A stretch of 64,000 nt of DNA, taken from the NCBI GenBank assembly GCA_018881555.1, contig JACAXG010000014.1, forward strand, positions 2,099,959 to 2,163,958, written 5' to 3'. Shown piece by piece: positions 35,083 through 45,911 of this stretch (positions are counted from its first letter, which is position 1; every line of letters starts with the position of its first letter). The translations under genes and the position numbers were made by a program. The notes beneath the pieces were generated by a model. It searched no databases. It was not told the origin of the DNA and was given only the letters and a program-made list of their open reading frames with translations. The DNA comes from Amblyornis subalaris (taxonomy: Eukaryota > Chordata > Aves > Passeriformes > Ptilonorhynchidae).

Positions 35083-36834
35083 AATGTTCAAATGCATGGA
35101 AAANGCTTCTGGTACCACCAGAGTTACTTAAAAATCCTGAGAATCAGTTTTTAACTTTAATTTATTATTAAAAATAACTTGGCTGATCTGCACTGTTTAA
35201 TAATAAAAAAGATAAATTAAATCGATGCCTTCTTTGAGTTACAGAAGTAAAAAATACTTTAATTTCAAACATCCACAATTTTTTTTTTGTATTTCTTTGA
35301 AATCGTTTCCAGGCTGAGAATCTGTTCTGTTTCTGTTGGAGGGAAATTTAATGTGGGAGTTACAACTTCTGCTCCCTAAAAACCAGGAAACCCAGGCAGT
35401 CCAGTTCCAAGGAAGATGCATATCCATGGAATTTGATGGTGAGTCAAAAATAAAAATATTATACATATTTTTTTAGTAAGAAACCCCACCTGTGCCTCTG
35501 CAAATGTTGAATTCAGATTTCCTTTAGGCCCCCAAAANTTTCTCTCTTATTCCAAACTTGTCTAAAGCTCCTGTAACTCTGAATTAAACTTCCAACTTTG
35601 GGATAACCACCTCTCCCAGAAAAAAAAGGGATGGCACTCCTATTTCAGGCCACAGCAATGGGATTTTCCAGGTCATTAAATTCTGACCTCAGCCAGAACC
35701 TGGAAGTGCAAAGGTGCCTGAAAAAATAAAAATAATAATAATTTCACCAGACTTTTCTGGACCTTAAAGGAAAGGTTTGGGGCAGGATGAGCTTGAGGAA
35801 TGAGCAGCACCACTTACAGGTCCTTAATTTCCCATGGAAGGGGTCCCATCCCAACCCTNGGATGGCTAAATCTGTCTGAATAAATTCCCTATTTTCCTAT
35901 TTGTGCTTCCATAAATCAGTTTTACACCGATAAAAAGCACAGAAAACCTGGCAGGCTCCAAACTGCTCCGTTATCCACGTGCTGCTTCTCTCTGGGATGA
36001 AACCAGCCCTGAACACAGCAATTGTTCCCTGTTTTCCAGAGGGATAAATTTGGAGCGGAGTCCTGGGCANGATCCGTCCTTGGGGAACTCCTCCCACAGC
36101 CTGTCCAAACTCACTGACGACAGAGGATTCCCAAGGGATGGGAAAAATGAAAATGATGGAGAACTGGCCCAAACTTTTCATTTTCCCCTCCTTTTCCTGA
36201 AGTTTTAAGATTCCCTCTGGGACTTTTTTGCTTCGTGAGGCAAACCAGGCCCCAGGCAAGTCTGAGTTCCCTTCATGAGGCTGCTCATTCCTGTCTTTCA
36301 GTGGGAAGGAGCTGATGGTTGGAGTTTAATTGTGGTTTTTATGTGAAAAAGGGAAAAAAAAAAGACTTAAAAAGCGACTGATAATGGGGAAATGTGTTGT
36401 TAAATGCTTGTGCCATGATATCCTTAACTTCTGCCTGCGTGGCTGACTCCAGGAATGGGAATCACTGCTGGGCATTGGCCCTTTTGGGGTGTTCCTGCAG
36501 AGAACATGGAATGGCTGGAGCTTCGTTAGCCCTGAAAGGATTAGGATTGTGCAGGAACAATTGTAATTTAGTTTTCTCTTATTTTCAAGTGGCAGATAAA
36601 GTTATCTGCTGCTTTCCCTCTTTATTTACAGTGAAAACAGCATTGTTTGTTCCTTTTGATAATAACTGAGCTGATAACCTGATNTGCTTGCACAGCACCA
36701 TGGGATAAGGCCTGGATAAACCAGGAAAGCTGGGTAATATTCCAGGATTGCCTCCTCCCAGCTCAGGAGCAGCGAATCCCAGCAGGAATTCAGTCAGGGA
36801 GGGGCCCAGCACTNGTGTTTTACAACTTGGCTGA
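35083..36834. other. Unique non-coding stretch
   Basis: About 1.75 kb, AT-rich with A- and T-runs (near 35280, 35620, 36355). A minus frame of 120 codons (35897-36259) and a plus frame of 91 codons (36394-36669) have no recognisable domain. Confidence 0.5.
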
Positions 36835-37130
36835 TAGAGAGGGACTTTGGACCAGGGAGTGGAGTGACAGGACAAGGGGCAATGGATTCCCACTGCCAGA
36901 GGGCAGGGATGGATGGGATATAGGGAAGGAATTCCTGGCTGGGAGGGTGGGGAGGCCCTGGCACAGGATGCCTGGAGAAGCTGTGGTGCCCTTGGATCCC
37001 TGGAAGTGTCCAAGGCCAGGTTGGACAGGGNTTGGAGCAGCCTGGGATAGTGGAAGGTGTCCCTGCCCATGGCAGGGCTGGAATGGGATTATCTTTAGGG
37101 TCTCTCCCANCCCAACCCCACTGTTTCCAT
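36835..37130 (+). mobile_element. CR1 3'-end copy, ~295 bp
   Basis: Among the longest copies here. It starts at AGAGAGGGACTTTGGACCAG, then GAGTGACAGGACAAGGGGCA, CACTGCCAGAGGGCAGGGAT, GGGATATAGGGAAGGAATTC, GGAGAAGCTGTGGTGCCC, GTCCCTGCCCATGGCAGGGC and CTCTCCCANCCCAACCCC. Plus orientation. Its 'gccagagggcaggg' block is shared with the copies at 61885 and 58579, pointing to one source subfamily. The 5' end is truncated as usual. Confidence 0.95.
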
Positions 37131-37310
37131 AACCTTGTGGGAGGAGTTCTTACCTTTTTAACCAGCATTTTCTGCATGCAAACCAACACTGGCACGGAGT
37201 GGTAGTGGATGCTGAGCCTCAGCTCTGTGCTAAAGTGGCTAAATTAATTTTTTTCAGCCCATTTTAACCTCCATGGGGCTTTGGGCTTCAGATTGCTGAG
37301 CACAGTAAAC

Positions 37311-37369
37311 CACAAAGCTCCCAATAAACCAGAAACCTCCCAATAAACCACAAAGCTCCCAATAAACCA
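37311..37369. repeat. 19-bp minisatellite running into an assembly gap
   Basis: Three consecutive 19-base units (37311-37329, 37330-37348, 37349-37367). Units 1 and 3 are identical, CACAAAGCTCCCAATAAAC. Unit 2 is CAGAAACCTCCCAATAAAC. A further partial match, CACAGTAAAC, lies just upstream. The next two bases (CA) begin a fourth unit, and then the N-run starts. No unit is found on the far side of the gap, so the array's true length is unknown. Confidence 0.92.
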
Positions 37370-37609
37370 NNNNNNNNNNNNNNNNNNNNNNNNNNNNNNN
37401 NNNNNNNNNNNNNNNNNNNNNNNNNNNNNNNNNNNNNNNNNNNNNNNNNNNNNNNNNNNNNNNNNNNNNNNNNNNNNNNNNNNNNNNNNNNNNNNNNNNN
37501 NNNNNNNNNNNNNNNNNNNNNNNNNNNNNNNNNNNNNNNNNNNNNNNNNNNNNNNNNNNNNNNNNNNNNNNNNNNNNNNNNNNNNNNNNNNNNNNNNNNN
37601 NNNNNNNNN
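37370..37609. other. Assembly gap, 240 N
   Basis: An unbroken run of N with tandem 19-bp units on the left and unique sequence (TGTTTGGACAATTC) on the right. The gap most likely reflects failure to assemble the tandem array, so its stated size may be an estimate. Confidence 0.98.
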
Positions 37610-38062
37610 TGTTTGGACAATTCTCTTCGTTTCCCAATCCAAATACTCTGGAATTCTGCATTTTGCAGGGCTGNTTTGCCAAGGGCTCCCTCGAGCTGCT
37701 TTGCCTTGCTTTCCTGCCTGGTTGAATCCCATGGAAAGCCAAACAACCCCCAGTGTCACAGGCCCCTGGCTGGCAGCACCCGCCAGTCTGTCACTCCCGC
37801 TCGGGCAGGAATTTTGGCAGGATTTGGGAGGAAAAGGGAACGGAGCAAATGTGGGGCAGCTGTTGTGAGCAGAGGAGGGGTGGGATTGTTGTCCNGCGTG
37901 CTGCTCCGAGCCGGCAGGGAAGGAGCGCTGGAGCTCTCAGCAGAGCTGCTCGCTGTGCTCGTGGGTTGGCAGNCTTTTCCTGATTTTTTTTCATTGGNAA
38001 AGCGAGCTCCACTGGGAATGCTCATACCCTGGAAATGCGCACACAGATGTGTAAATGGAGTT
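37610..38062. other. GC-richer unique spacer
   Basis: About 450 bp with locally raised G+C and several CpG (for example GCTCCGAGCCGGCAGGG near 37905). Mirrored frames of 162 codons (37613-38101, +) and 89 codons (-) cross into the next CR1, so neither is credible. It is too short and CpG-poor for a confident CpG-island call. Confidence 0.45.
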
Positions 38063-38337
38063 ATGGAATCACAGGTTGGTTTGGGTGGGAAGGGACTTTA
38101 AAGATCATCTCATTGCACCCCCTGCCATGGGCAGGAACACCTTCCACTNTCCCAGGCTGCTCCAAGCCCCATCCAACCCAGCCTTGGACACTNCCANGGA
38201 TGGGGAATCCACAGCTTCTCTGGGCCAGGGNCTCCNCACCNTCCCAGGGAGGAATTTTTTCCATATATTGAACCCAAATTTCNGCTGTTTCAGTTTGAAN
38301 CCATTCCNCCTTGTCCTGTCCCTGCAGTTCCTCTCCA
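38063..38337 (-). mobile_element. CR1 3'-end copy, ~275 bp, heavily N-marked
   Basis: Read on +: ATGGAATCACAGGTTGGTTT, CCCCTGCCATGGGCAGGAAC, TCCAAGCCCCATCCAACCCA, GGGGAATCCACAGCTTCTCT, a shortened 'gggccagggcctcc' region, then CAGTTTGAANCCATTCCNCC and TTGTCCTGTCCCTGCAG. Minus sense. About nine N bases occur here, far more than in flanking unique DNA. It is one of the best illustrations that N calls track this repeat family. Confidence 0.95.
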
Positions 38338-41300
38338 TTTTCCTTATAGTTTCCTTTGGATCCTGGAAGGAAAGAAACCCTCTGGGAACNGATTAATTGC
38401 CATTAATCCAACTCCTCTCGGTGGCCTTGTAAAGTGAGTACCGAGTGCTCCTTTAATCCCCAGGGATTCCATTTGCTTCATGAGGACTCTTAAAAGGATT
38501 AAGGATTAATTGTAAGTCTTTTTTTTTCAGTTTTTTTTCCCCCTAAGATAAAAAAGGTTTATTATTGTTCTNGATGTGTAAACGGAGAAAAAACATCTTT
38601 TCTACAGAGGTAAAAGATGAAATGGTTTGAGAGCAAACACTNCAGATATTTCTTTGCTTTGGAAAATGTGTGGAAGCTGTCCCTGCTTGTGTTTGGGATT
38701 CGAGCAGACATTATTCCAAGGATTATCACCCAGTGCCTTGCGTGCTCAATGAGGCCTGGGAGAAAACAATTTGCAGTTTTATCTGCATTTCTGTTTTAAA
38801 TCTTCCCTGGCTTTCAGTCTCAGGTGAAAGGGGAAGGAAATGGAAGAGCTCTCCATTAATCCTGGGGTGTCTTGGATGGAATGTCACTGCCCAGAGCTGA
38901 GGAAGTGGGGATTTTAATGGGAATTNGGTCATTCCAGGTTGTTCCTGCCTTACTGATGGGACAGCCGGGCCATACCTGAGCGCTTAGGAGGTCTCTCAGT
39001 TATGGAGAGATAAAATTAGGGATATAATNTTTAAATTCATGGAAAATGAGAGAAAGCAGGGTGTAGAGAAGGGAGAAACTGCAGAGGAATTCCATCTGAG
39101 CACANGGTTATTTTCATAGATGCGGATTTCAAATTCCATGTAATTCTTTTATTTCTGGAAATTATTTATTAGAAACTTATTACTACTCGTCCTGGTACAT
39201 AATTTTGTGGAGCCATAATGTACCTCTGGTGCATTATTTTCAGTTAGGGGTGAATAAATCCATCAAATTGGACTTTTTTCAGTCTGGAATGCTCGGAACT
39301 GGGCCCCCCTCCACGGAAGTCGTGGGAAAATTGAGAGGTGATTTTGCATCCACAGCTGAATTCCCAGGAACTGGGGCACATCCTCACTCCCAGATATTCC
39401 ATGTGATCCCAACTCCGATTTAGTTTTCTATCTTGTTCCTTCTAAACTGTAGCTCCATTATTAAATACTGAAAGTTTTCTCTTAAAACTNCATGAACATC
39501 TCAAGACGAACCCCTCAGCTTTTCCAACTTTTTAATTTATCTCGGCCATGCCTTGCCAGGAAATCAGATTTTAATTCCTGAGCAGTTTGTTGTTCAAACC
39601 CCATATTTTTTTTCTCCAAACCTACAATTTCCAACTCCTGATTCCTGCTGATAAAGTAAAAATTCCGAGCAACTCTAATTCCCCTGGGAATCATCCTGTT
39701 GGGAGAGGGATGAGGATGGTNATGGCAGAGCCACACCTGCATCCCACTGGGATGAATTTTACAGTAAACACCAATAATTTATTTTGTAAACTCATATTTA
39801 TAAATCTGCAGCTTTATTTATTATTAAATAGCCTTGCTGGCGTTTCAATATTCCATTAATTCAACGTTAAAAGACCCAAACACCTCTCCAAGCATTTCCA
39901 TGACGAGCAGGAGCTGCGGTTTTGAGGAGAAATTCCCTGAAATGCAGCGTGTGAACACGAGATGGCACTTGGATCCCATGGACCGACAGCCTGGGACGTT
40001 CCCCACCCAACAGCAGCTCTTTATTGATATTTATTTATGGAAAAACAGGAGGAACCGTCCAAAGACAAGGGGNCCCTCTCGTCTGAGTTGAAGGATTTAA
40101 CGTAAAACGACAGAATTTGTGTGACCTGAGAACTAAACATCCTTGGAAGGGGAAATGCAGCTCTGTGGGAGCAGGAGNTGGCGGGGGGGACACCCAGGGA
40201 GCCTGGGAAAGGCTCAGAATTCCCAGTTTGGACTCATCCNCCCCTCTGTGCCGGAAGGTCACACTTTAAATGCATCCTTTGGTATCCTCCTATTTTTGGC
40301 CTCAAATTCTCCAGGTCACCCACCACAAAGCTTTGGGAATTACATTGAATTTGTCCAGGGATGCTTCCCAAAATCCTCAACTCTAACAGGAGAACAGCAT
40401 CAGCTGTGGGATTTGGAGGTGAGGATAAATGGCAGGAAAAATATCCAAGCTCAAGCTGTGGAGTGTTTATTGTTCTTATTGTTAATATTTGTTGGGGTTT
40501 TTTGGGAGGTGCTGTTTGGGAATTCCCTATGATTGAGATTTATGGTAGAGGGGAGGATTGAAGGAGCTTCAGGGGGGAAAGGGAAAGAGGACTGGGAATG
40601 TGGAAGTGGTGCCTAACCAAGCAGAGGGGAAATAACAATTACNGCATCCAACTTCCGCCCTAAATCCCGACCTGGAATGGGATGGGACATCTACCTGTGG
40701 GATTGTTTCCTGTCTGATGCCTCCCCCAGCATTTATTCCAAGAATTATTCCCTCTGCCGAGCAAAACCAGGGAATTTACCTCTTCCTTCATGTGGATCTA
40801 CACCTCTCCCAAGATTTGCTTCCCACATTTCTCTCGTGCAGCTTTGTGGAACCATAAATCAGATTTAAACGCGACCTCCGAGCGCCAGGGAAACCTGGAG
40901 TGCTCCCATTGCTTTGAAACCCTTGGGAGAAGATGGGAAAAGATTTAATAATCTCCCCAGTCACCTCCAGCCGCTGGGTTTCTATTCCAGGAGAGCTTTG
41001 GCACCTCCAACACGGAGGAGGGGATTGAGGGAAGTGCTCAACCTGGATTTCCACGACAAAACCCCTCCAGAAAGATAAAAAACCGATTTAAAGTAGAATT
41101 TTTTGGGCTGAAAATCAGTGCAAAGCCTCTTGCCGAGGCTCTTTTGGAGCTGGAGATGATGTTGAAGGCGATGGAACTTCTGTCTGTGCCTAATCCCGAC
41201 TTCCTGAACTCCGGAGGGTTTTGTGTCCCAAAGTTCTCCCGGACATTTCCGTGTCTGTCAGGTTATTTGGAGCCTTGGAGTCGTTTTTGAGCCAATATTT

Positions 41301-41635
41301 CTGTCACTTGGGTAATGCAGCAGAAAAGGGAGAAATGGGAAGAGGCAGATCCGGCCTTACCCGAACATCTTTTCCTGCTCAGATCCCCTTTAATTCCATA
41401 AATCCACGGGAGCCAGGCCTGGGCAGGTGGAATNGCTGCTCTTTTTCCCAAAATGTTGGGGGAGGATCATGGAAAAGCAGCTGGAAGTCAGCCCAGCTGA
41501 GTGTTGGAAGCGTTTGGTTTAATAGCTGCCTGCCAGAGTGTTCAAAGGGAAAAGAAACATGGGAAAAAAAAGGAAAAAAAAAGAATATTATGGACTATAA
41601 AAGCTCTTCTTGTCAGGAAAAAAAACCCCATGTGA
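38338..41635. other. Long unique non-coding stretch
   Basis: About 3.3 kb free of recognised transposons. Open frames reach 140 codons (41221-41643, +) and 129 codons (40143-40532, +). Each has overlapping frames in other registers and no recognisable domain. A-runs are common near 41560. Confidence 0.5.
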
Positions 41636-41640
41636 AATTA

Positions 41641-41791
41641 TGATTATATATAATTATATTATGCAATATCGTCTATAGATGTATATATTTATACATATTA
41701 TGTAATATATTATTATATTATGCAATATANTCTCTCTATATTTATCTATATATTTATATAAGATGTTATACATATATATATAAAATTTAAT
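41641..41791. repeat. AT-rich low-complexity block with repeated core
   Basis: About 150 bases, nearly all A/T, with TATA alternations. A 17-base core, ATTATATTATGCAATAT, appears at 41653-41669 and again at 41712-41728, followed in both by a TCT-type interruption and TATATATTTATA-like sequence. The block therefore looks like two degenerate copies of a unit of about 59 bp. Many segments are self-complementary and could extrude as cruciforms. Confidence 0.85.
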
Positions 41792-42376
41792 TCAATCATC
41801 AGCACCCCCACAAAAATTCTAATCCCAGTTCTATGAATTCGTGCCTAAAATCGTTTCAAATCTCGGCAGCCAATTTTATAATTCCGGGAAGACAAAATAA
41901 AAACGAATGAGAGACAAAAAATAGGCTTTTCCCCTTGGATTTGCTGAGTTTTTTTGGTGCGACCACCCAAAGTCCTGAGAGGAAAAAGNTGATCCTGTTT
42001 TTCCTGGGAAAAAAAAAGTTTATATTTTTTTTAATATCTGGAAATCCCGGGGTTGTTTTATACGGAGTTTATGGTGATTTAAATGGACATCCGGAAGAAG
42101 GAGAGAAGATCTCACCAAATTACATAAATATGTGTACAATGGGATTGTTCGCAACAGCCTGGATTTATAAAATTCATGTGGAGTTTTCCTGGTAAATCCT
42201 AACAAAAAGTGCAAAACTCCAGCTGTCACGTGGGTGAATTTGGAAACTCCCATGATTTTTACCCAAAAAAATCCCTTTTACCCGAGGGATTTGTGGCCTC
42301 ACCTCTTTTAGAGACTCAGCATCCACCCTGCCAGGCGAGCAGGGTTTCCTGGCTCCCTGTTTTCCCACCAGGACGC

Positions 42377-42418
42377 GATTCCCACTCATCTGTAAGTGAT
42401 TCCCACTCATCTGTAAGT
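42377..42418. repeat. Perfect 21-bp tandem duplication
   Basis: The 21-base unit beginning GATTCCCACTCATCTGTAAG occurs twice without a mismatch (42377-42397 and 42398-42418). Absence of divergence implies a recent event or a polymorphic copy number. Confidence 0.95.
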
Positions 42419-42771
42419 TTTTCACTGAGGGAAATTATCCCCTTTGCTCCTGGCATTGGGATACAGGAAATCCTCCAATGGATTGGGCCCCAGCGAGGCC
42501 AGAGGATGCTCCAGCTTTTCCGGGATTTTCCATGGAGCCAGATGGATGAAACAGCAGCTCCCTTCCCAAAACTCCACCACGGAGCAGAGGGACACGGGAG
42601 AGGCCCCAGCCTGGGGGAGCTTTCCCGCAATTCCCTCTCTGGAAGGGCTTGGATGCTCCAAGAGGAGCAGAGAAGGCTCCAGGAGCTGGGGGGGAATGTG
42701 AGGCTTGGGGATGATCCAGTTCCAGCTTTTACCTTTCCAGGAGGTGGGAATGGGGCTGGTTTGTGCTGGGA

Positions 42772-42827
42772 TCCCTCCCTCTCTNCCTCCTTNCTNCCTT
42801 CTTTNCNTCCTTCTCTCTTTCCTCTTT
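42772..42827. repeat. (CCTT)n pyrimidine microsatellite, N-rich
   Basis: CCTCCCTCTCTNCCTCCTTN and TTCTCTCTTTCCTCTTT: C/T-only sequence with five N bases in about 22 positions, as expected where read alignments of a variable-length repeat disagree. Confidence 0.85.
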
Positions 42828-42944
42828 AAAAAAAGATAAAAATCAGACTTTTTTATGGGCCTTTGAATTGAAACCCGAACATTTNGCTTCCAGGAAAATG
42901 GTATTTTGAAAGAGAACGGCTTAAAACAATGGAATAAAGACTCA

Positions 42945-43010
42945 TGGAATGACTTTTNATGGAATTTTTAAGTCGTAGAATGACTTTTTAGAGAATATGG
43001 AATTTTTAAG
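42945..43010. repeat. Imperfect tandem duplication, ~31-35 bp unit x2
   Basis: Both units read as TGACTTTT, a short A/G-rich link, ATGGAATTTTTAAG. Unit 1 (about 42945-42975) has TGGAATGACTTTTNATGG. Unit 2 (about 42976-43010) has TAGAATGACTTTTTAGAGAA, with a few extra bases before ATGGAATTTTTAAG. Confidence 0.8.
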
Positions 43011-43423
43011 GCACAGTCATTTCAAGGAAATCCCATCCCANTTTGGGAAGCGAGCGCAAACACTGAATGCACCTCTGCTTGTGTGACACCTGGATAAGGA
43101 TGATAAATCACTCCCTGATTTTTCCTTGGGAGAATTGGAGCAGCAGGGACGACACCTCCTCCGTTTGGGGCTGATTTCCATAAGGAGAGGCAGCTCCGGC
43201 TGCAACGTTTGTAGGGATTATTCTCCGCTCGGAGATGTTTCCAGATTATGATCTTATTTCTATCCATTTTCCTTTCCTTTTATTCCCTTGGGATTTGTGC
43301 ACGCTGCAGCTGCTGACACAGGGGAAGTCAAACCCGGGAGCTGCAATCTTTTCCCTCTCCAGCTTTTTATCCTCTTCTCCTCGCCAGCTTTGTGCCCATT
43401 GGAATGTGGCCTCNTTATTAGAN

Positions 43424-43543
43424 GGAATCATGGAATGGTTTGGCTTGGAAGGGACCTTAAAGCTCATCCAGTTTCACCCCTGCCACGGGCAGGGAAAACC
43501 TCCATAAACCAGGATGCTCCAAGCCCTTCCAACCTGACACTTC
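43424..43543 (-). mobile_element. CR1 3'-end copy, ~120 bp
   Basis: Read on +: GGAATCATGGAATGGTTTGG, CTTGGAAGGGACCTTAAAGC, CCCTGCCACGGGCAGGGAAA, AGGATGCTCCAAGCCCTTCC, AACCTGACACTTC. Minus sense. Immediately beyond its interior edge is an AT-rich run with AATAATAATATTTTATTAATT (to 43581). Confidence 0.93.
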
Positions 43544-43581
43544 GATAATAATAATATTTTATTAATTACTTTATTACACCA

Positions 43582-45161
43582 AATAACCAAAATAGNGATT
43601 TCCAGGCACCCATTGCTGCCCAAGCTGAGCTCCCAGGTCATCTCCCGTGGGTGTTTCCATGGAGCTGGAGGTGCTGGTGGTCGGGAATCCTGGGATACAG
43701 GTGGGATTCCTGCAGGAGTTCCCGGGAGCAGGGCAGCGCCCGCTGCCGGCCCCGCCAGGCTCCGGGAGAGGGGAGTGCTGGAAAGCCTGGGATCGTGCTG
43801 GGTTATTTCCGTCCCTATTCAGAATTCCTTTTGTTTTAGCCAGGCAAAGCTCCTGCTGGAGACAATGGGACTTTCCTGGCAGCAGGGAATGCTGAATAGA
43901 GCCCTCCCTGGGTAAATGCAGCTCTTTTATTCCAGCCCGGAGCTGGATGCATCCGATATTATCGGGAGCAGCAAGGGCTGTTCTCTCAATTACAGGCTGG
44001 ATGGAAAACTCCCAGATTTAGCTGGAATATCAGCACTTCTCCCTATCCCTGGCCACAGGTATCCCTGGCAGATTGGGAGCCCCAGGGGGGGCTGCAGCCC
44101 CATCCCCTCTCCCCAGGCGTGGAGGAGTCATCGCTCGGAGCATCCTCGTGGAGATTTGCTGACAAACACTCCCATCCCGATCCTTTATTATCCAACCCCG
44201 GCCCAGAGCCCTCTCCACATGGAATATTTGCAGCTCCAGATGGCAGAGCCCGAGCCCGAGCCAAGAGCGGTGTAAAAATCCATTTATTGCCACGTGGAAG
44301 CCCTCGGCCGGCCGACCCTCTCCGTTTGTCACGGACGAGAGGGATCCTCCGGGATGCTCCACGTTCCTTCCAGGAGCACAGAAGTGTCCTGGTTTGATCA
44401 GATGTCCAGGGAGATGTGCAGGGCATGGAGAGGAAGCTGCTCTGGGCTCTCACTTCGGTTGAGCTGTTGCTCTCCATCCTCAGATGTTGCTGTTAATTCA
44501 GTGTAACTTCAGTGCTGGGAAAGTTTAAAGGTTTTCCTTCCCCTCTCGGAAAAATTCTGGATTTGGGATTGTTTCTCCCTCCTTCTAAGTCTGATTTAGA
44601 GGANGATCATTCCCTCTGTGCTGCTGGTGCTTCCCAGGGAAATGAAGGAGTGTGAGAGTGTGGAGACTGAGGGGTGCAGCTTCTTCCCTGACGGCAAACC
44701 AAGCAGGATTTTCCTCTGGAGACGCCGGGATCGGAGCTGGAATGGCACGGAGGGAGCAGTGAACCANCAGTTCCCCTCTTTGGGGATCCCAAAGGAACAA
44801 TCAGAGCTGGAAACTGAAGTTTCCCAGAGGTGAGCACAGGGATGAGGAAGCATTTTTGCATAATTAGGACAACACCAGCACATTTTCCTCCTGCCATGGC
44901 ATTTTACATCCCTCCAATTCTTGGGATGAGCAGGGGGGCAGGAGGGAATTGTGCAGGCAGAGCTNAAATCTCCTCCTGCTTGGAGGCACAGGGAAGCAGC
45001 CATGGGAATTCCCGGGCAGAACAAGAATATGGGACAAAGAGCAGGAAAAATGCACAACACAAACGAACTGTTTGACAGGAAACCAAAATGGTGGAATTTA
45101 CACCATGGAAATTTCCTTCTGGCTCGTGGAATTTCTGAGATTGTTGCTCAGGATGGCCCTG
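43582..45161. other. GC-rich unique stretch, no gene defended
   Basis: About 1.6 kb with raised G+C, including GGCAGCGCCCGCTGCCGGCC near 43733 and CTCGGCCGGCCGACCC near 44304. Plus frame 43916-44275 (119 codons) ends in a short Glu-Pro repeat (EPEPEP) and is preceded inside by an acceptor-like CCCCTCTCCCCAG. Minus frame 44043-44477 (144 codons) covers the same bases. None shows a known domain or donor/acceptor pairing that I can support. Confidence 0.45.
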
Positions 45162-45245
45162 AGAACCTGGGCCAGTGGAGGGAAGTCGGAAGTGGATGAT
45201 CTTTAAGGTGCCTTCCAGTCCAAACCATTCCATGATTCCATGATT
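45162..45245 (+). mobile_element. CR1 terminal fragment, ~84 bp
   Basis: GAACCTGGGCCAGTGGAGGG, AAGTGGATGATCTTTAAGGT, GCCTTCCAGTCCAAACCATT, then CCATGATTCCATGATTT. The tail carries two copies of the ATTCCATG octamer, the 3' microsatellite typical of CR1. Plus sense. A second plus-sense CR1 begins about 80 bp downstream. Confidence 0.92.
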
Positions 45246-45323
45246 TAGGCCCCAGCCTGGCACCTTTTTTTTCCCCTGGCCATAGTAAACTCTGTGGAAA
45301 GGCAAATCCGTGTTGGATATTCC

Positions 45324-45460
45324 ACCAGCCCCATCCCTGGAAGTGCCCAAGGCCAGGTTGGATGGAGCTTGGAGCAACCTGGGATGGTGGAAAGTGTCCC
45401 NGGAATGGGATGGTCCTAACGTCCCTCCCAACCCAAACCATTTGGATTCTGTGATTCCAT
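45324..45460 (+). mobile_element. CR1 3'-end copy, ~137 bp
   Basis: CAGCCCCATCCCTGGAAGTG, CCCAAGGCCAGGTTGGATGG, AGCTTGGAGCAACCTGGGAT, CCTCCCAACCCAAACCATTT, then GATTCTGTGATTCCATGAGA. Plus sense. The 'cctgcccatggcagggg' block is missing, as in the copy at 9246. It begins within the 'ctgccccatccctgg' block. Confidence 0.93.
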
Positions 45461-45911
45461 GAGAATAAATCTTTGGGATTGAAACACTCAATATCCAACA
45501 ACATTCCAGGGCGGAAAACTGAGGGATATTTCTGCTTGATTTTTTCCTGACAGGATTTCANGCCATCATTTTAGGAAGAGAGGGCTCAAATTCCATAACT
45601 TGTGTCTTTGGTTCTCACTGATCATAANTGAAATGAGTGGTCTAAATCCCTTCTTCCTTGGGAATAAGCTCCAGGTGAAAATACCTCTGGAGATGATGGA
45701 CTTAGGATTTTCCTGAAAAATCTGACAATCCTGCAATTATATTTCCTTATCAGCTTGACCTTCTGGAGAGGAGTGACTGGAGTAAAATGAATTTCCATTA
45801 ACCCTGCTTGTGTTTTGATGGAGTCAGAGCGAGGCTGTGTCCCTTTTAATGGAATAATTGTGTCCCTCTAGGCTGAATGAGAGGCTTCTGGGTCAATATT
45901 CAACCACTTCA
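45461..45911. other. Unique spacer
   Basis: About 450 bp of AT-leaning unique sequence. No repeat or coding signal was recognised. Confidence 0.5.

Larger units (their letters stand above)
41792..43423. other. Unique stretch with small duplications
   Basis: About 1.6 kb containing a perfect 21-bp duplication, a pyrimidine tract and a ~31-bp duplication (each listed). The 206-codon plus frame at 42209-42829 spans the 21-bp duplication and the N-rich pyrimidine tract and has no recognisable domain. It is not called as a gene. Confidence 0.5.

Noticed and set aside
36585..37195. Frames giving peptides like 'HYPRLLQ' and 'HPWKCPRPGWTGLGA'
   Set aside because: The same peptides recur at many CR1 copies in the window. 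They are chance translations of the CR1 3' untranslated end.
37244..37759. Long minus frames across the first gap
   Set aside because: Most of each frame is unknown sequence (N), and the readable ends are minisatellite and unique DNA.
42209..42829. 206-codon plus open frame
   Set aside because: It spans a tandem duplication and an N-rich pyrimidine microsatellite; no domain.
44904..45491. 195-codon minus open frame
   Set aside because: Much of it is translated from the two CR1 copies at 45162-45460.
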